In this document: one piece after another, positions 1-10,193 of the stretch | Layout of the letters: every line of letters starts with the position of its first letter | Position numbering within the stretch: position 1 is the stretch's first letter | Assembly (NCBI GenBank): GCA_030760725.1 | Contig: JASWHV010000012.1 | Span: 45,043,652-45,107,651, forward strand | DNA length: 64,000 nucleotides | DNA from: Neostapfia colusana | Lineage: Eukaryota; Streptophyta; Magnoliopsida; Poales; Poaceae | Direction: 5' to 3' | The notes under the pieces: model-generated | Database searches by the model: none | What the model saw: the letters and a program-made list of their open reading frames with translations, nothing else | Told to the model about the DNA's origin: nothing | Made by a program: the position numbers and the translations under genes

Positions 1-1
1 G

Positions 2-700
2 ACTGTTACACTAGAGGCACCAACTGGGCAGATCATCACTTTTCAAGCTAATGCACCTCCTCATTCTTTATCTATGATGGAAAGTCTCTTTCCTCATTGT
101 CGACATGTGAAGACAGGATTTCTATGGAGCCCTGTTGAGAAGGAAACAAAGTCATTGGTTGTTGCGGATATTCCGGTAGTGCAAGACTACCCTGAAGTCT
201 TCCCTGACGAGCTGCCAGGAATGCCACCAAAGCGAGAAGTGGAGTTCCACATTAATATTATACCTGGCACCCGTCTTGTATCCATTGCCTCATACCGGTT
301 ATCTCGTCCACTTCAAGAGGAGTTGAGGAAGCAATTGGATGATCTTTTGGCTAAAAATTGATTCGCCGTACTGTTTCACCATGGCGAGCTTCGGTGTTGT
401 TCACGAAGAAAAAAGATGGAAGCTGGCGTATGTGTGTGGATTATCGTGGCTTAAACGCTCTGACCATCAATAAAAAGTATCCATTGCCTCTATTGATGTG
501 TTGATCGATCAATTGATAGGAGCAACGGTCTTTTCCAAGATCGATCTTCAATCTGGTTACAACCAAATTCCTGTTCGAGAGGAGGATATAGAGAAAACAG
601 TTTTTTCTACCATGTATGGCCATTACGAGTTCAGAGTTATGTCTTTTGGGCTCACTAATGCACCTGCATACTTTATGGGGACGATGAATAATATGCTTCA
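2..700 (+). pseudogene. Gypsy A pol, protease linker and N-terminal reverse transcriptase
   Basis: From base 2 the + frame reads a gypsy polyprotein. The linker has the hallmark DYPEVFPDELPGMPPKREVE (about 180-245). RT then begins with the KKKDGSWRMCVDYRGLN-like region, readable near 400-455 only after changing frame. The palm follows with FSKIDLQSGYNQIPV (about 533-575) and VMSFGLTNAP (about 637-667). RT copies the element's RNA into DNA in cytoplasmic particles. Breaks: a stop at 359-361 (AATTGA) and frame changes near 361 and 490. The segment ends where solo LTR B entered at 701. Family assignment is certain; it is non-functional. Confidence 0.9.
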
Positions 701-839
701 TGTAACACCCTCAAATTCATTTCCATGCATGCATACATTTTTCATATAGAGAAACATTATAAAAGAAGTAGAACTGGAGAAAGAACCATAGAAATGGCGG
801 GGAAGGGGAAAAAGATAGCTGAATGAGCCAATTCCAATT

Positions 840-1664
840 TGCCAAGGTTCGCTGTCGACATTTCCCCCGGCTCGCGGGACACGTGGCGCTTTCGGAGCTT
901 GCCCCTGCGGAGGGGTGAGGTCCGGCACTGCTGGCCACGTGGCAGGCTCAGAGCTCGCCTCCGCGGAGAAGCGAGGTCCGGCCCTGCGGAACACGTGTCG
1001 CCCTCGGAGCTCACCTCTGAGGAGAGGGGAGGTCCGACCCCGTGGGACACGTGTCTCCTTCGGAGCTCACCCCTGCGGAAGGGATGAGGTCCGGCCCCGT
1101 AGGACACATGTCGCCCTCGGAGTTCTCCTCTGAGGAGGAGGGAGGTCCGACCCCGCTGGACACGTGTCGCCACCGGAGCTCTCCTCTGAGGAGAGGAGAG
1201 GCCCTGGCCCGCTGGACATGTGTCGCCACCGGAGCTTGCCTCTAAGGAGAGGAGAGGCCCGGCCCACTGGACACGTGTCGCCACCGGAGCTCGCCTCTGA
1301 GGAGAGGAGAGGCCCCGAACCGATGGATACATGTCACCACCGGAGCTTGCCTCTGAGGAGAGGAGAGGCTCCAGCCCGCTGGACACGTTGTGCCTTCGGA
1401 GCTCACCCCGGCAGTGGCCACGTGGCGGGTCCGGAGCTCGCCTCTGATGAGAAGCGAGGCCCGGCCCCACTGGACACGTGGTGCTTTCGGAGCTCACCCT
1501 GGCAGTGGCCACGTGGCAGGTCCGGAGCTCACCTCTGAGGAGAAGAAATGACCGCCCCCCGCTGGACACATGGCGTCTCAGGAGCTCACCCCTGCGGAGA
1601 TACGAGGTCCTTAGACGGTTTTTCCGCCTGTGCAGGGGAGTACCCGATACTGAGGGTACCAACA
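840..1664 (-). mobile_element. Solo LTR C, reverse orientation, nested in solo LTR B
   Basis: Read on the minus strand it begins at 1664 with TGTTGGTACCCTC, closely like the LTR start TGTCGGTACCCTC of gypsy I (33535 and 45912). Near 841-872 it ends in a degenerate version of I's LTR end (CCCCCGG followed by GTCGACAG-like sequence). Flanks are CAATT (835-839) and CGATT (1665-1669), a 4-of-5 matching target duplication. The body is a tandem array of roughly 55-bp units with ACGTG cores. It is a related but distinct family from I, with no internal domain. The exact low-coordinate end is less certain than the high one. Confidence 0.75.
870..1610. repeat. Tandem ~55-bp units with G-box/ABRE-like cores
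   Basis: About 13-14 diverged units, each with GGAGCTC, a GAGGAGAGG-type tract and an ACGTG-core site (CCACGTGG or ACACGTGTC). They lie in the U3 part of LTR C. CACGTG is the palindromic core of plant G-boxes bound by bZIP and bHLH factors; a regulatory role here is inference. The long open frames in this stretch are a product of the repeat and its GC content and are not genes. Confidence 0.85.
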
Positions 1665-1800
1665 CGATTTCCCCAAGATTTCAAAAATCCCCAAGGCTTC
1701 CGCACCAAATCAATTGGAGATAAGTTTGTTAAGATCCAAAACAAATTGAATAGGACTCTTATTCGGGCTCCATTTGGAGTAGGAATCCTCTTTTTCCCCT

Positions 1801-1807
1801 TATAAAT
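1801..1807 (+). promoter_or_regulatory. TATA box of LTR B
   Basis: TATAAAT preceded by a C/T-rich tract and followed by a pyrimidine-rich leader, in the expected place for the U3/R promoter of an LTR reading on the + strand. Function is inferred from position only. Confidence 0.5.
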
Positions 1808-3921
1808 AGAACTCAAAACCCCCTTGGCCGCAACCACGCACTCTTTTTCCCCTCCTGAGTCGGCGACTTGGAGGCCTAGCCCCAACTCACCGAGTTAGAC
1901 ACACCCCTCCCCCGGAGTTCAGTCGCCGGTGAGCCGCCGACGAGCCCACGCCACGCCGTCGCTGGAAAAGAGCCGACGATTAAAAGGGAAGTGAGGTAGG
2001 TCTCCAGTACCTATCTTACAACGTCGTCGCATCCGTTTTCTTCTCCACCTTCGAGCAGAAACTTGTACGTGTGGACAGATCACGTTTTGATCGGTTTTTG
2101 ACGGTGGAATTGATCTAGATCTTGAGTCAAGATCATCACCACGTCCACACTTGATCCTTACACCCTTGTTCATCATAAAACCCCATGAAAGCCCGTTAAA
2201 ACATGCAAGGACACGTACGAACTGGTTTAATAAACAGCACCATAGGATTTGCATTCATCTACACCATTGCATCTTGAGTAAAGTTTGTGCATGATGTTTG
2301 ATTGCTATAAATTTTGTATTTTGCGTGTCGTGAGTAGAAGGACAAGCTCAGGGAGCCATCTACAAAGAACTACAGCACCAAGACTTCGAGACACTTGAGT
2401 AACAAGAGCCGCGGGAGCAAGGCAAGTGCCCCTTGACCATATTGATCCCATGTTTTGAAACTGTTTTGTTTGCGAAAACGCGTATGCTTGAGTCAACTTG
2501 ATGGTACACCCTTTTATAGGAGTTTACTAGTTTTGTTAAACCATCCTTGTCGTCGGGAAAGTTGATGAGTCGGGTATGGTCGTTTTTCCTTTTTGCTTCG
2601 CTTAATCTACGGGATACGGGAAGCTGAGTTAAAGCATGGTTAGCTACTGCACTCATATGAATAATGATAAAGATAACTTGATGATGTTAATGAACATGGA
2701 ATCGGGGGAGATCTAGGCAAGCTTGGTTCGTGGATGTTGTTGAATGAGATGGTAGTTTACTTGCCGTATATCTAAGGACCGGTTCATGCTAGCACATGCC
2801 AGGAAAACAGTGCCACCACAAGGCCAAATATGGGTGTGGCTTAGCTGACTAATTAGGTGTGTTGCTAGTTTGTTATGGACCGTGGAAGGCGCGGGGAATG
2901 GGAGTCGAGAGAGGACTGTCCTGGGAACTGCATGGCACAAGAGGGGGTCCATAGGTGGGAGAATGGTGATTCGAGCCTGCTGCTGAAACCTTAGTGACTC
3001 CATACATCTAGTAGCCCCTTTGTAAAGGCTATTTTGTAATTTCTTGGCCATACACCGACGGTTGTGTACTGGTATAATGGAGGTTCTGCAGTCGCCGACG
3101 GTTGACAAAATCACAAACTTGTGGGTAAAGTGGTGCCACCTCTGCAAAGTGTAAAACTATCATGACAGCCGTGCTTACGGTCACAAGCGCCTGGCCAACT
3201 CACATGATTAGAAGGGAAAACTCAGGATGTTTTTTCGGTATGGTTATGGTATGGTCATTGGGATTGGTTTTGGGGCTGTCTTGAGTCATGACTTTGAGTT
3301 TGGTTTCGGTTATGTGAATATGAGATGGTTATGAATATTATGAGCATGAGATGAAGTTGAGAAAGATTAATGGCTGGTTGAGACATGATAAGTGGTGAAT
3401 TATGATGAAGGTATGTTGCTGTTATAATATGGTTATGTTGGGGTTAAACTCACCTAGAAATAGTTGCTGTTTTTATCATGCTTGTGAAATAAAATTTGCT
3501 TGCTGCAATGAGCCTTTTTATTCCTACCTTGTTGTAAGATACATGTCATACTTTTCCCGCACTTGCTGAGTACGACACGTACTCACCCTTGCATTATCAC
3601 ATAAACATCAGCAACAGGAGAAGAGTACTTCAAGGACCATGTGGAGTACTAGGCGTGCGAACTACCGTCAACTTGCCTGTGGAGTTGAAGATGGAGCCGC
3701 TGCTACTTAGTTATTTCTGCTGTCGTTTAGAGACTTCCGCTGCAAGAATAAGATAGACAATCATGAGTGAGACAATTAGTCGAGGTAATATAGTACTTAA
3801 ATCCTATTTATTTGTGATTATATTCTGAATTCAGTTTGTGGATTACATGTGTATGTGTGATGAACATCCTGGGCACACATATGCATTAGCTCAGTTCTGG
3901 TTTCCGGGACTGGGTGTCACA

Positions 3922-4041
3922 CTTCATGGATTGGAAGAGTTTGTAGTAGTCTTTCTTGATGATATACTAGTCTTCTCCAAGACTGAATCCGAACATGAGG
4001 AGCATTTGAGAAGAGTTCTTGAGACTGTAAGAAGTCATAAG
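3922..4041 (+). pseudogene. Gypsy A reverse transcriptase, active-site piece between two insertions
   Basis: A 120-base fragment between LTR B and copia D. It carries the RT catalytic box as VFLDDILVFS (Y replaced by L, both aspartates kept) followed by the helix with HEEHLRRVLE. The first five bases are the CTTCA duplication of B and the last five, ATAAG, are the left duplication of D. The reading frame joins upstream to 700 and downstream to 22024. Confidence 0.9.
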
Positions 4042-4506
4042 TGTTAATTGCGTTAATTGCATTTGATCCCGGATATTTCGGGTGGGCAATAACCACCAGA
4101 TTAACTCCCTCAGTGCCCTGATCGGGGGCGCAACAGTTTCAATGCGGTTGAGTCCCCCTCTCGCCTGCGATATATGAAGGAGAAGGCAGCCTGGGCGTGA
4201 GACACCGAGTGTGCTCACACCCAATGCCTCCTACAGTCCCAAAACCCCAAATTCCGATCCTAAGTGGGCAGTAGCTTATGGAAGGTCTCATCCCCATCAG
4301 CCATCGGCATTCGATCTTCACCGCCTACTACCAAGTGCCTGTGACATGTCTACTTCCTCCACTACGGCCGAAGGTATGAGCACCGAATTCCTAATCCCCT
4401 AATTGTATTTTAGACTGATTGATTATGCTTTCAACCTTGATTATGCCTAAGCACCTTGATTAGCAATGCCTAGGATTAAGCACTAAGAAAATACTAAGTC
4501 TAACAA
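4042..4506 (+). repeat. 5' LTR of copia D
   Basis: Begins TGTTAATTGCG and ends TAAGTCTAACA. It is matched along its length by 21560-22023. Immediately followed by the priming site. Confidence 0.92.
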
Positions 4507-4507
4507 T

Positions 4508-4520
4508 GGTACCAGAGCCA
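4508..4520 (+). other. Primer binding site of copia D
   Basis: TGGTACCAGAGCC directly after the LTR. It is one base different from the common plant site TGGTATCAGAGC, complementary to the 3' end of initiator methionine tRNA, which primes minus-strand synthesis. Confidence 0.85.
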
Positions 4521-4900
4521 ACCTAGGACTATTGCTAATCAGGATTAATGAATTTGTGTCGGTTTAATTCATTTTTGAAGCATGTAGAAGGAGATGAACA
4601 TTTAGGCCTCGGTTTTGACTAAGAAAACCACAGAATCAGATCAAATCCGAGGCAAAATTAAGAAATCAAGAAGAGGTGGGCGCACTTACCCTAAAGGGCT
4701 TGCGGCCTCCTGTCATTCAAGATTCCACCGGCGTTGACGCGTCGGATGAGGGAGGCAGCGTACCCCATCAACCGGCGCACTCCTCGGTTGAGGAGATCCG
4801 AGAAGTTTGGCCTTCGGGCTGCCGGATCTGCTCAAGGTAAGGGCGCCGCGCGTCCTCTTCATCATCGGCGCCGAGCTCATCGCACCGCATGCGTGAGCTC
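4521..4900 (+). other. Untranslated leader of copia D, first part
   Basis: No domain-bearing reading frame. AT-rich at first, becoming GC-rich near 4680-4900. Ends at the left duplication (AGCTC) of the inserted copia E. The sequence continues at 16012. Confidence 0.7.
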
Positions 4901-4976
4901 TGTGAGACCTATGTGTGCTGAATACATTTGCTATGACGATAAAAGTTTTGAATTCTGCCAAAACACTCTTTTTGTC

Positions 4977-5170
4977 AAGGTCCGACTCTAGGTCCGAGCT
5001 CTGACAAGATCCGATGTAAGGTCCAACTTGCTATGTCTAGGTCCAAAATGTGTTTGGTTAGCTCTCGCGGTAGGTCCGACTAGCTTTGGTAAGTTCCGGT
5101 GCTAGGTTCTGCTACCTTTGGTAAGCTCAGGCTCAAGATCTGGTTAGCTTTGGCAAGGTCCGGAGCTAAA
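4977..5170 (+). repeat. Degenerate tandem repeat in U3 of LTR E
   Basis: Several ~25-30-bp units built on TAGGTCCGACTAGCTTTGG and GGTAAGCTCCGG. The same block occurs at 14477-14670, 53815-54100 and 62075-62300 in the other LTRs of the family, where unit number varies. Such U3 subrepeats commonly change copy number between LTRs. Confidence 0.75.
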
Positions 5171-5947
5171 TCGCAATGGTTCTGTTTTTACCATGCAAAT
5201 GTTTCGAACTTGCTTTACATCTATGGAAAGTTTTCTTAGTATTCTTTTACTAAGTTTTTGAAGTGTTATGGCTATTTACGGTGGTTAACATTTTGCTATG
5301 GTTTGCAACATGCTTATGTGAGGTGTTCATGTAAGGTGTTATGGTTTTCGGAACTAACGTGAGTGAAGTCACGGACTTGTGCTCGAAAGTATTGGTTGTT
5401 TATTCTTGTGCAGGTGTTGCTTGAGTTCAAGATATGGTTGGTGATGGGATCCATTTAACTAGTCTTAGGGAGAAGATGAGGTTCAACAACCAAGTTCAGG
5501 AGGAATTGTGGTTGACTTGATCGGAAGGTCGTGCAACATGTTTGGATCAAAAACAATACATATGAAGGTATTGTGGACATCGTTGGAAGGTTTTGCATGT
5601 GTGCAAGGAGTGCATGGACGTGTCTACATTGTTCCAAGGCGTGGTGAAGAGATATGGAAGTGGAGATATGGTTGAAAAGGTTCAACCGGCTGGATTTTGC
5701 GCTTAGGCTGCGGCTGAGTCGGTTATGGCTCATTTATGGAAAGTTTCGAGTTGGTTATAATAGGATTTCATGTTAGGCATGAAGTAGAGTTGTTTAGGAA
5801 TGTTTGGGACGTTCCTAAGTTGTTTGGAAGTCTTAAGATTGCTTCTATCTGCATATAGAAGAGTGTTGAGCAGTATTGGGAAGTTACAGTTTGAATCCAA
5901 GTATGAGTAGGAGTCCTAGTTTGAATTGGGTTGGCCTTAGGGCTGGT

Positions 5948-5955
5948 TATATAAG
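5948..5955 (+). promoter_or_regulatory. TATA box in LTR E
   Basis: TATATAAG, also present in inverse form near 53020 (TTATATAA) in the K LTR. Position about 600 bases before the LTR end fits a U3 promoter; function is inferred. Confidence 0.5.
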
Positions 5956-6544
5956 CAAGGGAGGCCAAGGCTAGTGGTGGGCACGACTTTGGGCTGTTAC
6001 TCTTTTGTTTTGATCAATAAAATTCTTAATTTATAGGAGATTTTGTGCCTTGTTCGTCCGACTTGTTTTTGTCAAATCTTTCTCGTCGAGTTTCTGGACA
6101 GCACGATAGTGCTTCGGTTTTTTGATCATAAATCGAGTTTTACAGATCCAATTGACGTGATTCTTTTTGGGTTGTCTTCACAACTTGATTATCTATCATC
6201 TGTGAAAATTTCACGGTCATTAGATTTGCAGTTTCTGATCTACATGAGTTTCTTTGCAGTGTTGCAGATCTGGTTTTTACTTGAGTAGAACAGATTGACC
6301 CTCGTTTGATCTTTCGATCATAACTTGAGTTATTTTTGATGGATTTCTGTGATTATTGTTGTCGTGTCTTATATATAATATATACCACTTTTGTCATGGT
6401 TGAACACATTTAGATCAGTCGCATACACGGTTTCATTAACAGATCTATTTTCTGCCGAGATGTTTTTTTGTTGCTTACGCAAAAAAGTTTAAATCTACCA
6501 TTCACCCCCTCTGGTAGCTTTTCACGTGCTCTTCGATCCTACAA

Positions 6545-6558
6545 TTGGTATCAGAGGC
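6545..6558 (+). other. Primer binding site of copia E
   Basis: TTGGTATCAGAGG one base after the LTR end, complementary to initiator methionine tRNA. K carries the equivalent at 60671-60686. Confidence 0.85.
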
Positions 6559-6604
6559 ATGGTGCTCTAATATTTGTGATTTGCACGTGTTTTGACTAAT
6601 TATC

Positions 6605-6846
6605 ATGGAGAAATATTCAGCAAAACCTTGTGTGTTCAGTGACATTGATTTTCAGGTTTGGAAGGCACGTATGGAGGCTTTCATCCAGGCGCAAGGCTTC
6701 GCAGTATGAGAAAAAGTGTACAAGCCTTATGACATGCCGCCAAACGATCAAGTCACGGCTACAAACATGAGAGATGTCGACAACAACAACAAAGCACGGA
6801 ACTTGATCATACAAGGATTAACTCAAAGTGACTTCGACCGTGTTGC
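6605..6846 (+). pseudogene. Copia E gag, N-terminal part
   Basis: ATG at 6605 opens a Gag N-terminus identical in layout to that of K (60626 leftwards), beginning MEKYSAKPC with the DFQVWKARMEAF segment typical of copia Gag. Tryptophan codon TGG of K has become TGA at 6707-6709. The sequence ends abruptly at 6846 (FDRVA), where gypsy fragment F begins in the same frame. Confidence 0.88.
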
Positions 6847-7858
6847 AATACCGGCATGGAAATGGGAGGATGTGAGTATGGACTTCATCGTCGGATTACC
6901 GCTCACATCCCGGAAGCATGACTCGATATGGGTGATTGTCGACCGGTTGACAAAGTCAGCTCATTTCATACCGGTGAACACTCATTATCGAGCAAGGCAA
7001 TATGCGGAGCTGTATATCTCGAGGATTATATGCTCACATGGTGTCCCGAAGACCATCATTTCAGATCGAGGTGTGCTGTTTGTTGCTCGTTTTTGGGAGC
7101 AGCTGCATGCCTCGTTGGGCACCAAGCTAATTAGAAGCTCCGCATATCACTCTCAAACCGATGGACAAACTGAGAGGGTGAATCAAGTGCTCGAGGACAT
7201 GTTGAGAGCGTGTGCCGTCCACCACGGTAGAAATTGGAGCGATCACCTACCGCTGGTGGAGTTTTCATACAACAACGGTTATCAAGCAAGTATTAAAATG
7301 GCACCGTATGAAGCTCTCTACGGCCGGAAGTGTCGCACACCGTTGAATTGGTGTGAGTCCGGCGAAAGAGTTCTGTTTGGAATTGATCTTGTGAACGAAG
7401 CCGAAGACCGAGTTCGGTTGATACAAGAAAACTTAAAGGCTGCACAATCCCGACAGAAGAGCTACGCTGATCAACGGCGTAGGCCTTTGCATTTTGACGT
7501 CGGAGAGCACGTGTATCTTCGTGTATCTCCGATGAAGGGAATTCACCGGTTTGGTGTAAAGGGGAAACTCGCTCCCCGTTTTATTGGTCCTTTTGCTATC
7601 ACGGAGAAGTGCGGACCCGTAGCCTACCGGCTAGAATTACCGGCGAGTCTAGCGGGTGTTCATGATGTATTTCATGTTTCACAGCTGCGGCAGTGTCTCA
7701 AATTCACCGCTGCTGTTCGCACCGAGGACATCAACGAATTGAATCCGGACCTGATCTACACCGAGCGACCGGTTCAGATTTTGGATGAAAAGGCCCGGGT
7801 AACCCGGAACCGGACGATCCGATTTTTTAAGGTGCTGTGGAGTAATCACGCCGCGTAA
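6710..7858 (+). CDS. Chimeric ORF: copia Gag N-terminus fused in frame to gypsy integrase
   Basis: An open frame of about 380 codons. The first ~45 residues are copia Gag (up to FDRVA) and the rest gypsy integrase. The integrase core holds all three acidic residues: D in the MDFIVGLP block, D in IISDRG, E in QTDGQTERVNQ. It continues through the LPLVEFSYNN and PYEALYGRKCRTP blocks to a GKLAPRFIGPF C-terminal domain and HDVFHVSQLR. A TAA at 7856 cuts the chromodomain-like tail (EATWE and NYPEF are still readable to about 7930). The whole integrase is unbroken, unlike its surroundings. The TGA at 6707 separates it from the gag ATG, so translation is doubtful. No evidence that it is expressed. 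Confidence 0.75.
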   Translation, partial: EKVYKPYDMPPNDQVTATNMRDVDNNNKARNLIIQGLTQSDFDRVAIPAWKWEDVSMDFIVGLPLTSRKHDSIWVIVDRLTKSAHFIPVNTHYRARQYAELYISRIICSHGVPKTIISDRGVLFVARFWEQLHASLGTKLIRSSAYHSQTDGQTERVNQVLEDMLRACAVHHGRNWSDHLPLVEFSYNNGYQASIKMAPYEALYGRKCRTPLNWCESGERVLFGIDLVNEAEDRVRLIQENLKAAQSRQKSYADQRRRPLHFDVGEHVYLRVSPMKGIHRFGVKGKLAPRFIGPFAITEKCGPVAYRLELPASLAGVHDVFHVSQLRQCLKFTAAVRTEDINELNPDLIYTERPVQILDEKARVTRNRTIRFFKVLWSNHAA

Positions 7859-8152
7859 GAGGCGACGTGGGAAAGTGAAGATTACCTCTGCACCAACTAT
7901 CCGGAATTTTTAGCTTTGTATAGTTTGTAATTACCTCTCCCGTCTCGTTCCTCTTTTGTAATCTCGGGACGAGATTCTTTTAAGGGGGGAGGAATGTAAA
8001 AGTCCCAAAAATGTGTATGAATAAAAACTAAGGTTTGAGTTCATATGTGTGGCAAAGACATGAAAAATAGGACTTGCTAAAACTTTTCTTCATGCAAGGT
8101 AATACATGGATGACCATCCAAAATGGGGCTCACATTTTTATTTAGAAGTCCG
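6847..8152 (+). mobile_element. Gypsy fragment F captured in copia gag (integrase to start of 3' LTR)
   Basis: Sequence absent from sister copy K at the same place. It runs from the integrase core (starting IPAWKWEDVSMDF) through the integrase C-terminus, a chromodomain-like tail, a 3' untranslated region, a purine tract (TTTAAGGGGGG at about 7979-7990) and about 158 bases of an LTR starting TGTAAAAGTCCC at 7995. Right of it, copia gag resumes near 8153. About 7 bases of host gag are missing and I see no target duplication. The structure suggests template switching between co-packaged RNAs or repair-mediated capture more than a normal insertion. Confidence 0.85.
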
Positions 8153-9650
8153 ATCTGCATACGATGTGTGGAAAGCATTTTGTGACTACCATGAAGTATC
8201 CAACACGATCAAGGAGGTAAGACAAGATATGTTCAAGAAAAAATACATGCGCTTCTAGATGCAACCCGGTGAGTCAATCGATAACCTCTTTGCTCGCTTC
8301 AATAAAATTCTCAGCAACTTGCGTAGTGTCAACTTTAATTTTTCAGATGCTGAAAATGCTAGGCAATTACTAAGTGCATTAGACATGTCAATTTGGGAGA
8401 TGAAAGTTACATCTATTCGTGAATCTACTGTCATGAGTACACTTACATTAGATGTGCTATATTCTAAGTTAAAAACTCATGAAATTGACATAATATCACG
8501 TAAGAACCCCAACAAGTGTCTTGAATTTGTTTCACAACGTGACATGCCTAGCTCTAGTCAATATTCATCTTGTGGTACACTTTCTTTGTTGTCTTCTCTA
8601 ACCCTTGAACGTATTGAAGAGTTTCTAGAGTAAGAACTTGCACTCATCTCTACTCGGTTCTCAAAAGCATTGCAAAATGTGAGAACTAGAAGGAGAGGAA
8701 GTGCCGGACCTCAACGATGCTTCGAATGTGGTAAGACAGGGCATTTTTTGTACGGATTGCCCTAACCATTCAGGTCCTACTTCCCGTAATGAAAAGAAAA
8801 CTAGGATGAAGCACTCCTCTGCAAACGATAAGAAAAAGAAGAAGGGTTTTATAGGATGCAAATTGGTAAATAGTTTTATCTCCGCACTTCAAGAACTTGG
8901 CTCGAGCGATGTGGACATCGGAAGTGACGAAGATGAAGATGATTTGGCAAACTTATGCTTCATGGCGGGTAAGTCAAGTTCTAGTATGGAGGAGGCGGAA
9001 CACAACAATGACAATGAAGAGGTATGTCCTACTTGCGAAGAAATGTGTGATGCTATTTCATGTGCCACTGTTATAGTTAAGAAAAAGGACAAAAAGCTTA
9101 TGGACAATGCTGTTAAACTTGAGTCACTAGAATCTGAAATTAATCGTTTAAAATCTTTGATTCCTCGTGATGATTCTTGTTCCTCATGTGATTTAATATA
9201 TGAACAATTGTCCCCTTTAAGAAGTGCATATACCTCCACACTTGATAAACTTGAGTTAGAGATTGAAAAGAACAGAGAGCTTGCTGCACTTAATGATAAA
9301 AAGTTCAAAAATTCTTGTTGTTCTACAATTGATTTGCATTGTTCTACTTGTGATGATCTTAATAAGAAACTACAAATGTTATGAATGAAATTTCTATATT
9401 AAACAATGCTTTACATTCTCATGAAGTTAAGTATTGTTCCAATTGCAAACTAAAAGGAAAAACTTCATGTCAAAACTGCCTAGACTTGTCTAAGAAACTT
9501 GATGACATGAATAGGACACTAGAGTGGTTTTATAATGGGAATAATAATCTGAACTTGCTGTTGAATTCTTGTAAATCTTGCAATGATAAAACTGGTTTAG
9601 GTTTTGATTCCCATGCTCATGTTAAAGCACATCCACCTAAAATTATATAG
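8153..9650 (+). pseudogene. Copia E gag, central part with first zinc knuckle and coiled coil
   Basis: Gag resumes with YDVWKAF, then GESIDNLFARFNKILSNLRS (8266-8325), the multimerisation region of copia Gag. A zinc knuckle CFECGKTGH follows at about 8720; an extra T in a T-run shifts the frame before its last cysteine. The 8701-9384 frame then holds an acidic stretch and a coiled coil (KLESLESEINRLKSL), with repeated CSSC/CSTC-type cysteine pairs, and continues to 9650. Stops lie at 8257 (TAG), 8631 (TAA) and 9382. Long coiled-coil Gag is typical of SIRE/Maximus elements. Compare K, 58950-60362. Confidence 0.85.
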
Positions 9651-10184
9651 TCATTAGGAAGTTATTTGATTAAAACAGTTCCTAAACAAAAAGAAGTTGT
9701 TTTTAAATCTGCAGGAGTGTTGTCTCATTCGGTTTCAGATAAACATGTTGTCTGCTCATCTAGACATGAACATAATGTTAAATTTCATTGTACCTATTGT
9801 GGTAGAGATGGTCATGTCATAGATTTTTGTTATAGACTAGCTAAGCAACAGAAAAAGGAAAGAATGATTGCTAGATCACATAACAATTGTGCAAAACCTG
9901 TTGCGTGTGCTGAACCGAATGTTAGAAATATGCAACCTGCTGTAATGAGTCAAAAATATGCAAAGTTTGCTTCCGGACCTACTGTTTTTAGTGCTACTCA
10001 TGTAACACCTCGTAGGTCAGTAGTTGGGTACAAAAATCCTCAAACTTTGGCTCATAAACCTGCTGTTTTATCTCAGCCTTTGCGTGTTACTTCTGCTGAA
10101 CGTCGTGTGACTCAGTACTGGATTCCTAAATGTCTTTTAACTAACCCCAGTATTGAGTCATCGATGTATTGTACTTCTATGTAG
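9651..10184 (+). pseudogene. Copia E gag C-terminus with second CCHC zinc knuckle
   Basis: Frame 9666-10184 has an intact CX2CX4HX4C knuckle, CTYCGRDGHVIDFC (about 9791-9832), which binds the element RNA during packaging. The rest is low-complexity linker. Ends with TAG at 10182, just before the protease frame. Counterpart in K: 58334-58843. Confidence 0.85.
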
Positions 10185-10193
10185 ATTACACGC

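Larger units (their letters stand above)
701..3921 (+). mobile_element. Solo LTR B (gypsy type, 3.2 kb) inside gypsy A RT
   Basis: Starts TGTAACACCC and ends GGGTGTCACA, imperfect inverted termini of an LTR. The 5-bp target duplication CTTCA is exact (696-700 and 3922-3926), and RT of A continues in frame immediately after it. No gag or pol is present, so this is a solo LTR left by LTR-LTR recombination. A TATA box at 1801 gives the sense orientation as +. A region near 2750-3215 resembles the remnant at 26750-27260, so the family has another relic in the window. The true LTR length is about 2.4 kb after removing nested LTR C. Confidence 0.85.
4901..6543 (+). repeat. 5' LTR of copia E
   Basis: Starts TGTGAGACCTATG, ends CGATCCTACA, then priming site. 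Matches 14401-16006 and, reversed, 52426-54170 and 60688-62376. In the first 340 bases I count about 25 differences from its partner LTR. Confidence 0.92.

Noticed and set aside
757..1665. 302-codon minus-strand open frame and several + strand frames over the same stretch
   Set aside because: They lie wholly in the ~55-bp LTR repeat; the translation is a repeated low-complexity string with no domain and all frames are open.
3838..4047. Apparent ORF joining LTR B to RT
   Set aside because: Its N-terminal part is translated LTR DNA; only 3922-4041 is real gypsy coding sequence.
8889..9308. 139-codon minus-strand ORF (and its match at 59134-59493)
   Set aside because: Mirror frame of the acidic/coiled-coil part of copia Gag on the other strand; Ser/Leu-rich by reversal.
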